Shown here one piece after another: positions 38,531-48,379 of a DNA stretch of 64,000 nt; position 1 is the stretch's first letter, and each line of letters starts with the position of its first letter. Location of the stretch: contig NZ_JACXIZ010000014.1 in assembly GCF_014705605.1 (NCBI RefSeq), positions 124,001 through 188,000 of the forward strand, written 5' to 3'. The notes under the pieces are model-generated. The model saw nothing but the letters and a program-made list of their open reading frames with translations. It was not told where the DNA came from and made no database searches. This DNA comes from Paenibacillus sabuli. GTDB lineage: Bacteria; Bacillota; Bacilli; Paenibacillales; Paenibacillaceae. The translations under genes and the position numbers were made by a program.

Positions 38531-38992
38531 TTAGAAAACAATAGCCAGCCGTGCGCTCGCAACCTTGGCGTACGGAATGGTGTGGCGTTTTTTGCCGATC
38601 GCGATAACCAGTTGCTCGCCGTCGAAAGTCTGCAACTGTCCCTCAAACTCCTTCAAGCCGTCAAGCGCCTCGTACGTCGTCACGAAGACATGCTTTCCCA
38701 CAGCCTTGCGCAGATCATCCGCTTTCTTGAGCGGGCGTTCGGCGCCGGGAGAAGACACCTCGAGGAAGTAAGCCTTGTCGATCGGATCGTTGCGATCGAG
38801 CGCTTCGCTCAAAAACTCGCTGATTTTGCCGCATTCGTCGATGTCGATGCCGCCGTCCTTGTCGACGTAAACCCGCAAGAACCAGTTGCTCCCCTCCTTG
38901 ACAAACTCGATGTCCACCAGCTCGAAGCCGTTGTCGTCGAGGTAAGGACGAACCAGTTGCTCGACGGCGCTATTGATAGCCGTTGTACTCAA
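38531..38992 (-). CDS. rimP: Ribosome maturation factor RimP
   Basis: RimP is needed for 30S assembly. The 153-residue protein contains GFELVDIEFVKEGSNWFLRVYVDKDGGI (as FELVDIEFVKEG), LEVSSPGAERPL and a C-terminal SH3-like domain. I choose the TTG at 38990-38992, which has GGGAGGT about 7 nt upstream and gives the usual length, over an earlier ATG-less extension. It is the first gene of the rimP-nusA-rnpM-ylxQ-infB-rbfA operon. Confidence 0.93.
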   Translation of the reverse strand: MSTTAINSAVEQLVRPYLDDNGFELVDIEFVKEGSNWFLRVYVDKDGGIDIDECGKISEFLSEALDRNDPIDKAYFLEVSSPGAERPLKKADDLRKAVGKHVFVTTYEALDGLKEFEGQLQTFDGEQLVIAIGKKRHTIPYAKVASARLAIVF

Positions 38993-39041
38993 ACTAGCGA
39001 CCTCCCACGTGGTTGATTGCAATTTCTATGCTTATATTTGG

Positions 39042-39073
39042 GCAAAAGGTAAAGAGTGGGTTGCCCCACTCTT
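39042..39073 (-). terminator. Leader terminator/attenuator upstream of rimP
   Basis: Minus-strand AAGAGTGGG (39065-39073) pairs with CCCACTCTT (39052-39060) around a small loop, followed by an interrupted U tract (TACCTTTTG). It lies between the promoter at 39109-39137 and rimP, so it is in the leader of the rimP-nusA transcript and can also end polC. Confidence 0.65.
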
Positions 39074-39108
39074 CTGCGGAATACTTTATCATCAGGATTG
39101 CCAGAAAA

Positions 39109-39137
39109 ATTATACCATAACCCTGCGAAAGTGACAA
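39109..39137 (-). promoter_or_regulatory. Sigma-A promoter of the rimP-nusA operon
   Basis: Minus-strand TTGTCA (39132-39137), 17-nt spacer, consensus TATAAT (39109-39114), starting about 16 bp past the polC stop. Leader about 110 nt. Confidence 0.75.
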
Positions 39138-39153
39138 GACGGCGGGGCTCTGC

Positions 39154-42100
39154 CTAGAACAGCGACAACTGATTTGTCTCAGGGAGACCGCGGAAGCAGC
39201 CCATCTCCGTCAGCAGCTCGACGACGGTTTTGCTGGCCTTGGATTTTTGCTGGAAGTCCTCGATCGACAGGAATTCGCCCTCTTCCTTCGCCGCCGCAAT
39301 GTTGCGGGCGGCGTTGTCGCCGATGCCGCCGATTGCCGCGAACGGCGGGATCAGCGAATCGCCTTCGATGGTGAAGCGCAGCGCGTCGGATTTGAACAGA
39401 TCGATCGGTTTGAAGGAGAAGCCGCGTGCGGTCATCTCCAGCGCCATTTCCAGAATGGACACCATTGCCTTTTCCTTCGGCAGCGCCTGGAAGCCCTTGG
39501 CCTCGATCTCGACCAGCTTGCGCTTGATCGCGTCGTAGCCCTGACAGAGCAGCTCCAGATCGAAGTCCTCCGCCCGCACCGTGAAGTACGTGGCGTAATA
39601 GGCGATCGGATAATACAGCTTGAAAAACGCCGTCCGCACCGCCGAGATGACATACGCCGCGGCATGCGCCTTCGGAAACATGTACTCGATGCGCAGGCAG
39701 GAGTCGATGTACCATTGCGGCACCTTGCAAGCTTTCATCTCCTCGATCCACTCCGGCGTGAGTCCCCTGCCCTTGCGCACGCTCTCGGTAATCTTGAAGG
39801 CGAGTCCGGCATCCATGCCGGCCTTGTAGATCAGGTACAGCATGATATCGTCGCGGCACCCGATGACCGTTTTGATCGTGCACGTATTGTTTTTGATGAG
39901 CTCCTGGGCATTGCCGAGCCAGACGCCGGTGCCGTGCGAGAGCCCCGAGATCTGCAGCAGATCGGCAAAGGTCGAAGGCTGCGTTTCGTCCAGCATTTGA
40001 CGCACGAACTTGGTGCCCATCTCCGGCACCCCGTAAGTGGCGACAGGCGTTCGAATCTGCTCCGGCGTGACGCCGAGCGCATCCGTGGAATTGAACAGGC
40101 TCATCACCTTCGGATCGTTCATCGGAATCGATGTCGGATCGACCCCGGTCAGGTCCTGCAGCATCCGCATCATCGTCGGATCGTCGTGTCCGAGAATGTC
40201 GAGCTTGAGCAGATTGGTCTCGAAGGCGTGATAGTCGAAATGCGTCGTTTTCCATTCCGCGCTCGTATCGTCGGCCGGAAATTGCACCGGCGTCACATCC
40301 TCGACCTCAATGTAATCCGGCACGACGACGATACCGCCCGGATGCTGTCCCGTGCTTCGCTTGACGCCGGTGCAACCGCTGGCCAGCCGGTTCAGCTCGG
40401 CGCCGCGCCACTTTTTGCCCTGCTGCTCCTCGTACTTTTTGGCGAAGCCGTAGGCCGTCTTCTCCGCTACCGTCCCGATCGTGCCGGCACGGAACACGCT
40501 TTTTTCGCCGAACAGCACCTTCGTATAGTTGTGCGCGTGGGGCTGGTATTCGCCGGAGAAGTTCAAGTCGATATCCGGCACTTTGTCCCCCTTGAAGCCG
40601 AGGAAGGTCTCGAACGGAATGTCCTGCCCCTCGCCTTTCATCATGCGCCCGCACTCGGGGCATGCCTTGTCAGGCAGGTCGAAGCCGCTCTTGACGCTGC
40701 CGTCGAGGAACCATTCGCTGTACTTGCAGTCGGGATCCTTGCACAAGTAGTGCGCCGGCAGCGGATTGACCTCGGAGATGCCCAGGAAGGTCGCCACGAC
40801 CGAGGAGCCGACCGAGCCCCGCGAGCCGACGAGGTACCCGTCCTCGTTTGATTTTTTGACGAGCCGCTCGGAGATCAGATAGTTCGCCGAGAAGCCGAAC
40901 TTGATGATCGGCACGAGCTCCTTCTCCAGCCGCTGCACGACGACGTCGGGAATCGGCTCGCCATACATGCTGCGCGCCGTCGCATAGCAGGTCTCGCGAA
41001 TCTCCTCGTCCGCCCCCTCCATATTCGGCGTGAACAGCTTGTCGGGGAACATCTCGAACGGCTCGAACCGCTCGGCGAGCGCGTTCGTATTCGTGACGAC
41101 GATCTCGTAGGCCTTGTCCTCGCCGAGGAACGCCATCTCCTTGAGCATTTCCTCGGTCGTGCGGAAGTGGGCGTCGGGCTTGGTCATATCCTTCAGCGGG
41201 CTGAACCCCGTAATGCCCTGGATTGTAATGTCGCGATAGATTTTGTCGCGCTCGTTCAGATAATGGACATTGCCGGTGGCGATGACCGGCTTGCCGAGCT
41301 TGTCGCCGATACGCACGACGCGCCGCAGCGCCTGTTCCAGCTCGGCGCGGCTGCCGACCAGCCCCTTCTCCACCAGATGCATGTAGAAGGTCAGCGGCTG
41401 CACCTCCAGCACATCGTAGAACCGGGCCACCTCTTCCGCCTCTTCCTCCGACTTGTTCAGCACGGTTTCAAAAAATTCGCCCTTCTCGCAGCCGGAGACG
41501 ATCAACAGCCCTTCCCGCATTTCCGTCAGCTTGCTCTTGGGCATACGGGCGACGCGCTTGAAATGGGCCGTATGCGAGAGGGAAATGAGCTTGAACAGAT
41601 TTTTTTTACCGGTCGCGTCAAGCGCATAGACCCCGCAATGAAACGGTCGCGCATTGGAAAGATCAAGCCCGGTGTAGTCGTTGAGCTGATGGAGACCGGT
41701 AATGTGGCGCTCCGCCGCATCCTTGATCAATCCGTATAGCACCCCGCCGAGCGCGAGCGAATCGTCGACAGCGCGGTGATGATTGTCAAGACTGATTTTG
41801 TAGCGGTCGGCAAGCGTGTTGAGCCGGTGATTTTTCATCGACGGGTGAAGGAAGCGCGCCAGCTCCAGCGTGTCGAGCACCGGATTGTCGACCTCCGGCA
41901 TGTCGTGCGCCTTGCACGCCGCCTGGATGAATCCGATATCGAAGCGGGCATTATGCGCCACCAGTACCGCGTTGCCCACGAATGCGACGAATTCCTGCAG
42001 CTTCGGCCCGAGCTCGGGGGCGCCCGCGACCATATCGTCGGTAATATTGGTGAGCTGCTGAATGTGGTACGGAATTTTTTCATGCGGATCGATCAGCGTG

Positions 42101-43458
42101 GAGAAGCGCTCAGTCTCCTGCCCGTTCACCATTTTGACCCCGGCCAGCTCGATGATTTTGTTGTTGATGACCGAGAGGCCGGTCGTCTCGATGTCGAACA
42201 CGACGTATTCGGCATCCGCCAGCGCTTGCTCGCGCGGGTTCAGCACCATCGGCACAGCGTCGTTGATCACATTGGCCTCGACGCCGTACAGCAGCTTAAT
42301 GCCGTTTTTTTGGGCGTGCTTGTACGCGTCCGGGTAGCACTGCACATTGCTGTGATCGGTGACCGCCAGTGCCGTGTGCCCCCATTTGGCCGCGGTTTTT
42401 ATGTAGGCGTCGATCGACGTCACGGCGTCCATCGTGCTCATCGTCGTATGCAGATGGAATTCGACGCGCTTGTTCTCCGCTTCGTCGGTGCGCTCCTTCG
42501 GCGCGCGGACCTCGTGCAGATCGTTTGGCATCATGACCAGCTCGGGCTCTTGCATGAAGCGGTCGTATTCGACGCGGCCGCGGGCCTTGATCCACTTGCC
42601 ATTGGCCAGCAGCCCGTATAGCTTGACGTCCTCCTTCGTCTTGGCGAACAGCTTCATCGCCATCGAATCGGTGAAGTCCGTCACGTAGAAGGTGAACAGC
42701 GTGCTGCCGTTGCGCAGCTCCTTCACTTCGAGTCCGAATACGGTGCCCTGCACCGTTATTTTCTTTTCTTCCTCGATGATCTGCTCGAGCGGGGTCGGCT
42801 GTTCGCGGATATCGTAGCCGATCACGAGCTGCTGCTGCCCCTCTTCCTCGGGCGGCGCCTCGCTGACGGCACTGGCCATCATCTGCTCGATGATCTCGCG
42901 CTCCTCCTGGACGAGCCGCTGGTTGAACGCCTCCTGCTCCTCCGGCTGCGTTTCCCCGGCCAACAGCCGAATGCTGCAACCGGCGCGGAAATGGCGCTCA
43001 AAATAGTCGGACGCCGCCTCGGCGATCCGCTTCTTCCTGGCCATTTCCAGAGCGGCGCTGCTGCTCAGCGTCAGCGTCAAGCCGGCCCCGTCGCGCTCCA
43101 GCACGGCCTTGCCGAGCCAGCCGTTGACCGAGGCCATCTCGCGCTGCGCCCACTCAACAAACATCGGCCAGTAGGCATGCACCAGCTCCGCAGCCGCGAC
43201 GGTCTCGTCATGCACGAATACGAACGCGCAGTCGGCAATATGAGCGAATTGGTCCCGCACGGTCCCCGTTAACCGCACATGCGCCTCCAAAGGCGCCAAG
43301 GACGTTTTGCGTATGCAAAACGTCCATCTCCGGTTGCCGCCGCTAACGATGACCCGCTCGATCTCGGCATCGGCGTAATACGCGGCGCCAAATTCCTCCG
43401 GCAGCTGCGCCTGCTCCAGCAGAAGCCGGAAGCGGCCGCGGTTGTTTGCTTCGTTCAC
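39154..43458 (-). CDS. polC: DNA polymerase III alpha subunit, PolC type
   Basis: PolC is the leading-strand replicative polymerase of low-GC Gram-positives, with built-in proofreading. The 1434-residue protein has an N-terminal tau-binding/OB region (about 1-330), a split PHP domain (VEFHLHTTMSTMDAVTS), an inserted DEDDh exonuclease (YVVFDIETTGLS, HNARFDIGF, HRAVDDSLALGG), and the polymerase core (GSRGSVGSSVVA, PDIDLNFSGEYQ), with a zinc-binding segment of the form CKDPDCKYSEW...CPECG. GTG start with GGAGG upstream. It follows proS, as in Bacillus. Confidence 0.98.
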   Translation of the reverse strand: MNEANNRGRFRLLLEQAQLPEEFGAAYYADAEIERVIVSGGNRRWTFCIRKTSLAPLEAHVRLTGTVRDQFAHIADCAFVFVHDETVAAAELVHAYWPMFVEWAQREMASVNGWLGKAVLERDGAGLTLTLSSSAALEMARKKRIAEAASDYFERHFRAGCSIRLLAGETQPEEQEAFNQRLVQEEREIIEQMMASAVSEAPPEEEGQQQLVIGYDIREQPTPLEQIIEEEKKITVQGTVFGLEVKELRNGSTLFTFYVTDFTDSMAMKLFAKTKEDVKLYGLLANGKWIKARGRVEYDRFMQEPELVMMPNDLHEVRAPKERTDEAENKRVEFHLHTTMSTMDAVTSIDAYIKTAAKWGHTALAVTDHSNVQCYPDAYKHAQKNGIKLLYGVEANVINDAVPMVLNPREQALADAEYVVFDIETTGLSVINNKIIELAGVKMVNGQETERFSTLIDPHEKIPYHIQQLTNITDDMVAGAPELGPKLQEFVAFVGNAVLVAHNARFDIGFIQAACKAHDMPEVDNPVLDTLELARFLHPSMKNHRLNTLADRYKISLDNHHRAVDDSLALGGVLYGLIKDAAERHITGLHQLNDYTGLDLSNARPFHCGVYALDATGKKNLFKLISLSHTAHFKRVARMPKSKLTEMREGLLIVSGCEKGEFFETVLNKSEEEAEEVARFYDVLEVQPLTFYMHLVEKGLVGSRAELEQALRRVVRIGDKLGKPVIATGNVHYLNERDKIYRDITIQGITGFSPLKDMTKPDAHFRTTEEMLKEMAFLGEDKAYEIVVTNTNALAERFEPFEMFPDKLFTPNMEGADEEIRETCYATARSMYGEPIPDVVVQRLEKELVPIIKFGFSANYLISERLVKKSNEDGYLVGSRGSVGSSVVATFLGISEVNPLPAHYLCKDPDCKYSEWFLDGSVKSGFDLPDKACPECGRMMKGEGQDIPFETFLGFKGDKVPDIDLNFSGEYQPHAHNYTKVLFGEKSVFRAGTIGTVAEKTAYGFAKKYEEQQGKKWRGAELNRLASGCTGVKRSTGQHPGGIVVVPDYIEVEDVTPVQFPADDTSAEWKTTHFDYHAFETNLLKLDILGHDDPTMMRMLQDLTGVDPTSIPMNDPKVMSLFNSTDALGVTPEQIRTPVATYGVPEMGTKFVRQMLDETQPSTFADLLQISGLSHGTGVWLGNAQELIKNNTCTIKTVIGCRDDIMLYLIYKAGMDAGLAFKITESVRKGRGLTPEWIEEMKACKVPQWYIDSCLRIEYMFPKAHAAAYVISAVRTAFFKLYYPIAYYATYFTVRAEDFDLELLCQGYDAIKRKLVEIEAKGFQALPKEKAMVSILEMALEMTARGFSFKPIDLFKSDALRFTIEGDSLIPPFAAIGGIGDNAARNIAAAKEEGEFLSIEDFQQKSKASKTVVELLTEMGCFRGLPETNQLSLF

Positions 43459-43507
43459 AGTGGCTTCCCCTCCCCAGGTTCGGCTTGCCGCCTGCCGGCG
43501 GCGCGAA

Positions 43508-44956
43508 TCAGTATGCCCGTGCGAACACGACGGTGTGCTTGGCCTCGGCGCCGCAGACGAGACAGGTCGACTTCTCGTGTTCCGGCTGGAACGGAATGTT
43601 GCGGCTCGTCGCCCCGGTCTCTTCCTTCACCTGCCGCTCGCATGCCTCCGAGCCGCACCAGCCCGCCTCGACGAATCCGCGGCTCGCCTCTTGTTGCGCC
43701 TTGAGCTCGTCCAGCGTGTCGACCGACTTGGAATGCTCTTCACGGAACCGCAGTGCCTTGTCGTACATCTCGCGCTGAATTTCGTCCAGCAGCCGCGTCA
43801 CTTCATCCACGATGCCGCTCTGCTGCACGACGCGCTTCTCGCCCGAGCTGCGCGAGACGAGCACGGCGGCGCCGTTCTCCATGTCGCGAGGGCCGAGCTC
43901 GAGCCGAATCGGCACGCCGCGCATCTCGTATTCGTTGAATTTCCAGCCCGGGCTCAGGTCGGCACGATCGTCCACGCGTACGCGGATGCCGGCTTTTTTG
44001 AGCTCGGCGTACAGCTCGTCGACGCGGGCGATGACCTGCTCGCGCGTCTTGGGCGGCCCGATCGGAATCATGACAACCTGCGTCGGCGCCACCTTCGGCG
44101 GCAGCGCCAGGCCGCGATCGTCGCCGTGCACCATGATGAGCGCGCCGATCAGGCGCGTGCTGACGCCCCAGGAGGTCGTATGCGCATGCTGCAAATTGTT
44201 CTCGCGATCCAGGAATTTGATGTCGAAGGCCACTGCAAAATTCGTCCCCAAATAATGCGAGGTGCCCGCCTGCACGGCGCGGCCGTCCTTCATCATCGCC
44301 TCGATCGAGAACGTATCGACCGCCCCCGCGAATTTTTCGGACGGCGTCTTTTGCCCGACGATGACCGGCATCGCCAGGAAATTCTCCACGAAGTCGCGAT
44401 AAATTTCGAGCATCTGCATCGTTTCCTCGCGCGCCTCTTCCTCCGTCTCGTGCGCGGTATGCCCCTCCTGCCAGAGGAACTCGCTCGTCCGCAAGAACGG
44501 CAGCGTTCGCTTTTCCCAGCGCACGACATTGGCCCACTGGTTGATTTTGACCGGCAGGTCGCGATACGACTGGATCCACTTGGCATACATATGACCGATC
44601 ATCGTCTCCGAGGTCGGCCGAATGGCCAGCCGCTCCTCCAACTGCTCGCCGGCGGCCTCCGTCACCCAGGGCAGCTCCGGGTTGAAGCCTTCGACGTGGT
44701 CCTTCTCCTTCTGGAAGAAGCTCTCGGGAATAAAGAGCGGAAAGTACGCATTGCGGTGACCGGTTTCCTTGAACCGGCGGTCGAGCTCATCCTGAATGTT
44801 TTCCCACAGCTCGAAGCCCTCGGGACGGAAGACGATGCATCCGCGCACCGGCGAATAATCCATCAGCTCCGCTTTTTTGATCACATCGATATACCAGCGT
44901 GAGAAATCCTCGCCCTGCGGCGTAATTTCCGATACGAACTGCTTGTCTTTAGCCAT
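43508..44956 (-). CDS. proS: Prolyl-tRNA synthetase, archaeal/eukaryal-like type
   Basis: ProRS attaches proline to tRNA-Pro. The 482-residue protein is a class II synthetase (motif 2 RWEKRTLPFLRTSEFLWQEGHTAH in part, motif 3 region HGDDRGLALP). It lacks the large editing insertion of bacterial-type ProRS, which is near 565 residues, and has the C-terminal extension ending in a tyrosine with four cysteines (GWCGSEAC, TCLVCGAEA) typical of the archaeal/eukaryal-like form. It lies exactly where B. subtilis carries the bacterial form, between rseP and polC. Confidence 0.95.
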   Translation of the reverse strand: MAKDKQFVSEITPQGEDFSRWYIDVIKKAELMDYSPVRGCIVFRPEGFELWENIQDELDRRFKETGHRNAYFPLFIPESFFQKEKDHVEGFNPELPWVTEAAGEQLEERLAIRPTSETMIGHMYAKWIQSYRDLPVKINQWANVVRWEKRTLPFLRTSEFLWQEGHTAHETEEEAREETMQMLEIYRDFVENFLAMPVIVGQKTPSEKFAGAVDTFSIEAMMKDGRAVQAGTSHYLGTNFAVAFDIKFLDRENNLQHAHTTSWGVSTRLIGALIMVHGDDRGLALPPKVAPTQVVMIPIGPPKTREQVIARVDELYAELKKAGIRVRVDDRADLSPGWKFNEYEMRGVPIRLELGPRDMENGAAVLVSRSSGEKRVVQQSGIVDEVTRLLDEIQREMYDKALRFREEHSKSVDTLDELKAQQEASRGFVEAGWCGSEACERQVKEETGATSRNIPFQPEHEKSTCLVCGAEAKHTVVFARAY

Positions 44957-44970
44957 GAGCCCCTCCTTGA

Positions 44971-46245
44971 TTACCCTCTAACCAGTCGTAGTATGTCGTT
45001 GTAGGTGACCGCAAGCATCAATAGCATAAGCATTGCGAACCCGATGAAATGCACCATGCTCTCCCGATTCGGATCGATCGGACGGCCGCGCAGCCCCTCT
45101 ACGCCGAGGAAAACGAGCCGGCTTCCGTCCAGTGCCGGAATCGGCAGCAAATTGAAGATCCCCAAGTACAAGCTGAGGATCGCCGTCCACGAGATCAGTT
45201 GGGCGATGCCCTCGCTTGCAATCTGACTCGTGACCTCCGCCGTTCGCACCGGGCCTCCCAGATCGTCGAGCGAGAATTGGCCCAAAATCAGCATTTTAAA
45301 GCCTTCGAATATGTTAATCGTCATATTTTTCATGGCGTTGCCGGCAAACTTGAAGGTCTCCCAAAAACCGGCGGAGCGCAGCTGATAGGTCGGTGCTATG
45401 CCTACCTTTCCCAAGCCTGACGCCTCCTCGAGCTCCGGCGTAATCTGCAGCCGAATCTCCTGCCCCTCGCGCACGACGACCCAATCCATCGGCTCGTCGG
45501 CGGAGCTACCGATCAATTCGATCATGCCGTCCACGTCGCCGCCGACGGCGATGCCGTTGATGGATTTGATTTCGTCGCCGACCTCGAGATTGGCTTGGGC
45601 CGCAGGCCTCCCCTCGATGATGTCGCCGATCATCACCTTGTCGGGATTGTCCACCGGCACACCCGTCAATTGAATGTACAGTGCGAATAGCACAAAAGCC
45701 AAGATGAAATTCATCATCGGCCCGGCAAAAATCGCCATCGCCCGCTTGCCAACGGACTTGCTGCCGAATTGACGGTCGAGCGGGGCGATCTGGGTCTCGC
45801 GGCCCTTGGCAATCATTAGCGCTTGCGGATCGACTGTATAAGGCTCGACCTCGCCGTCAATCTCCAGCGTCAGCTCAAGGTCGCGCTCCAGATCGATCGT
45901 CTGTACCTCGCCGCGCACGATATTGCTGCGCTCGTCGAGCCGGTCCAGGTAGAGCCTCGTCACCTTCGTGCCGTCGAGCCGGACGCCGACAGTCTGCCCC
46001 TTCTGCACGTCGACAATCTCCGGATCCTCGCCGGCCATCCGCACGAAGCCGCCGGCCGGAATGAGACGCAGCGTATAGCGGGTCTCGCCCTTCTTGACGG
46101 AAAACAGCTTCGGCCCGAAGCCGATGGCGAACTCGCGCACCAAAATGCCCGCCCGCTTGGCAAAATAGAAATGTCCCCATTCATGGATGGACACAATTAC
46201 AAAAAAGACTAGAACTGTCAACAAGACGTTCTGAACCATCTCCAA
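44971..46245 (-). CDS. rseP: Site-2 intramembrane metalloprotease RseP (RasP)
   Basis: A 424-residue M50 zinc protease that cleaves membrane anti-sigma factors and signal peptides. HEWGH at residues 21-25 lies in the first membrane helix; a PDZ domain follows (QANLEVGDEIKSINGIAVGGD in part), and the third metal ligand is in NLLPIPALDGSRL. Four membrane helices are visible. The start may be TTG at 46245 or the ATG two codons later; neither has a strong ribosome site. It is followed 14 bp later by proS. Confidence 0.96.
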   Translation of the reverse strand: MEMVQNVLLTVLVFFVIVSIHEWGHFYFAKRAGILVREFAIGFGPKLFSVKKGETRYTLRLIPAGGFVRMAGEDPEIVDVQKGQTVGVRLDGTKVTRLYLDRLDERSNIVRGEVQTIDLERDLELTLEIDGEVEPYTVDPQALMIAKGRETQIAPLDRQFGSKSVGKRAMAIFAGPMMNFILAFVLFALYIQLTGVPVDNPDKVMIGDIIEGRPAAQANLEVGDEIKSINGIAVGGDVDGMIELIGSSADEPMDWVVVREGQEIRLQITPELEEASGLGKVGIAPTYQLRSAGFWETFKFAGNAMKNMTINIFEGFKMLILGQFSLDDLGGPVRTAEVTSQIASEGIAQLISWTAILSLYLGIFNLLPIPALDGSRLVFLGVEGLRGRPIDPNRESMVHFIGFAMLMLLMLAVTYNDILRLVRG

Positions 46246-46355
46246 CTCGACCTGCCCCCTGTTCGTAACGGCCTGTACTTTAGATTATCATTATTCCGCC
46301 TGCCGTTACAAGAGAACCCCCGGCTTGCCCGAAGCCGCAACGGCGCAAGGTGCGA

Positions 46356-47495
46356 TCACAGTCCTCCGGCCGCGTTCCGCGCCCAGGCATCGGCCTCTTC
46401 GATGGTCGCCAGATCCGGCGTCGCCACCGGAACGTGACGCTCCAGCACCGTCTCCAACACCCGCTCGATATCCAGAAAGGCGAGCTCGCCGGCCAGAAAG
46501 CGCGCAACCGCTACCTCGTTGGCCGCATTGAACACCGTCGTCGCCGTGCCGCCCTGACGGCCGCAGGCGAAGGCAAGCGCCAGGCAACGGTACCGCTCGT
46601 AATCCATCTCGCGAAAATCGAGTGTGCCGAGCTCCGCCAGCCGCAGCGGCGAGGTCGGCGTCGGCCTCCGGCCCGGATAGGCCAGCGCATACCCGATCGG
46701 CACGCGCATGTCCGGATTGCCGAGCTGCGCCACACAGCTGTAGTCCACGAACTCGACCATCGAATGAATGATGCTCTGCGGGTGGATCAGCACCTCGATC
46801 CGATCATAGGGCATGTCGAACAGCCAATGGGCCTCAATGACCTCCAGCCCTTTATTGACCATTGTCGCCGAATCGATCGTAATTTTGGCGCCCATTGCCC
46901 AGTTCGGATGCTGGAGCGCCTCCTTGACCGTCACGTCACGCAGCTGCTCGCGGCTGCGATCCCGGAAGGACCCGCCCGATGCGGTCAGCACGAGCTTGTT
47001 CACCTCGTGCGCGGGCGCGCCCGCCAAACATTGGAAGATGGCCGAATGCTCGCTGTCAATCGGCAAGATCGTACAATTGCGGGCTTTTGCGCGTGCCATG
47101 ACGAGATGCCCGGCCGTGACCAGCGTTTCCTTATTGGCCAGCCCGATCGTCTTGCCTGCATCGATCGCCGCCAGCGTGGAGCGCAGACCGATACTCCCGA
47201 CCAGCGCCGTCACGACCAGGTCCGCCTCCGTCGCCGCGGCTGCTTCAATCAGGCCTTCTTCGCCGTGTACGACGCGGATGTGACCCGGCAGCAATCGGGC
47301 CGCTTCCTGCGCCGCCTCGCGCGTGCCCAGACAGACGAGCCGAGGGCGATGGCGCATGGCTTGTTCCACGAGCAGACCGACGTTGCCGCCGGCCGCCAGC
47401 GCGGTGACCGCATAGTGCTCGGGCGCATGCTCGATCACATCCAGAGTCTGGGTGCCGATCGAGCCCGTTGAGCCTAGCACTGCTATTTTTTTCAC
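46356..47495 (-). CDS. dxr: 1-deoxy-D-xylulose-5-phosphate reductoisomerase
   Basis: Dxr catalyses the second step of the MEP isoprenoid pathway, feeding UppS in the same cluster. The 379-residue protein has the NADPH motif LGSTGSIGTQTL, GLANKETLV, the metal/substrate residues around SEHSAIFQCL and HPQSIIHSMVEFVD. GTG start. It lies between cdsA and rseP as in Bacillus. Confidence 0.97.
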   Translation of the reverse strand: MKKIAVLGSTGSIGTQTLDVIEHAPEHYAVTALAAGGNVGLLVEQAMRHRPRLVCLGTREAAQEAARLLPGHIRVVHGEEGLIEAAAATEADLVVTALVGSIGLRSTLAAIDAGKTIGLANKETLVTAGHLVMARAKARNCTILPIDSEHSAIFQCLAGAPAHEVNKLVLTASGGSFRDRSREQLRDVTVKEALQHPNWAMGAKITIDSATMVNKGLEVIEAHWLFDMPYDRIEVLIHPQSIIHSMVEFVDYSCVAQLGNPDMRVPIGYALAYPGRRPTPTSPLRLAELGTLDFREMDYERYRCLALAFACGRQGGTATTVFNAANEVAVARFLAGELAFLDIERVLETVLERHVPVATPDLATIEEADAWARNAAGGL

Positions 47496-47555
47496 GTTGC
47501 ATCATCCCTCGATCCTGATTGCCGCCCTCGGAGCGGCATTATGTATGGAACCGCA

Positions 47556-48356
47556 TTATGTAAAATGTTGCAGCAATCCGGTGAGCTGAAGCAGCGGAAA
47601 CACAATCAGCCAACTGTCGCAGCGGTCCAGTACGCCGCCGTGTCCCGGCAAGAGCCGACCCGTATCCTTAACCCCGCGCACACGCTTGTAGGCGGATTGA
47701 ATCAAGTCGCCGAACTGCCCGGCCACCGCGCATACGAAACCGATCAGCAGCAGCTGCCAGAAGGGCAGCGGCAGCGGCAGCGCGGTCCCCAACAGCACGC
47801 TCACCACCAGAGCTAGCGCCACTCCGCCCAAGGCTCCTTCGACCGTCTTGTTGGGGCTGATCGCAGGCCATAGCGGACGCTTGCCGACGCGCTTGCCGAC
47901 GAAATAAGCGCCGATATCGGACGCCCAGATGCAGCCAAACGCCAAACAGGCGGCATATAACCCAAAGTCCTGCTCCAGGCGGACCTCGAGCATGGCCGAA
48001 AAACCAAAGCCGAGATAGACCGCTCCAAGCAGCAGCACAGCCGCTTCGTTAATCGTCGTGCGATTGCTCGTTATGACCGTTACGCCGAGCAGCAGGAACA
48101 TTGTGAGCCACATCACCAACTCCGTCGACGGAGCGGAGAGCCCGATCGCTGTCCACGGCAGTACGAGCACCAGCATCCCCGCAGCGCCCGCCATCGCTGC
48201 CGGTTGCCGCCAGGACAGCTGATGCATGCGAATATATTCGCCGTATCCGATTATCGCCAGCAAGACAAGCATGGCGGTATAAGCTGCGCCTCCCGCGAAC
48301 ACGAGAGCGGCGAACACCGCCCCGGCCACTACCCCCGTAGCTATTCGTTGTCTCAC
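47556..48356 (-). CDS. cdsA: Phosphatidate cytidylyltransferase
   Basis: CdsA makes CDP-diacylglycerol, the precursor used by PgsA. The 266-residue integral membrane protein has about seven hydrophobic helices and the family signature in ISPNKTVEGALGG, preceded by the Asp-containing ASDIGAYFVGKRVGKRP. GTG start. It lies 23 bp after uppS. Confidence 0.96.
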   Translation of the reverse strand: MRQRIATGVVAGAVFAALVFAGGAAYTAMLVLLAIIGYGEYIRMHQLSWRQPAAMAGAAGMLVLVLPWTAIGLSAPSTELVMWLTMFLLLGVTVITSNRTTINEAAVLLLGAVYLGFGFSAMLEVRLEQDFGLYAACLAFGCIWASDIGAYFVGKRVGKRPLWPAISPNKTVEGALGGVALALVVSVLLGTALPLPLPFWQLLLIGFVCAVAGQFGDLIQSAYKRVRGVKDTGRLLPGHGGVLDRCDSWLIVFPLLQLTGLLQHFT

Positions 48357-48379
48357 CTTGTTCGTTCACTCCCATCTCC

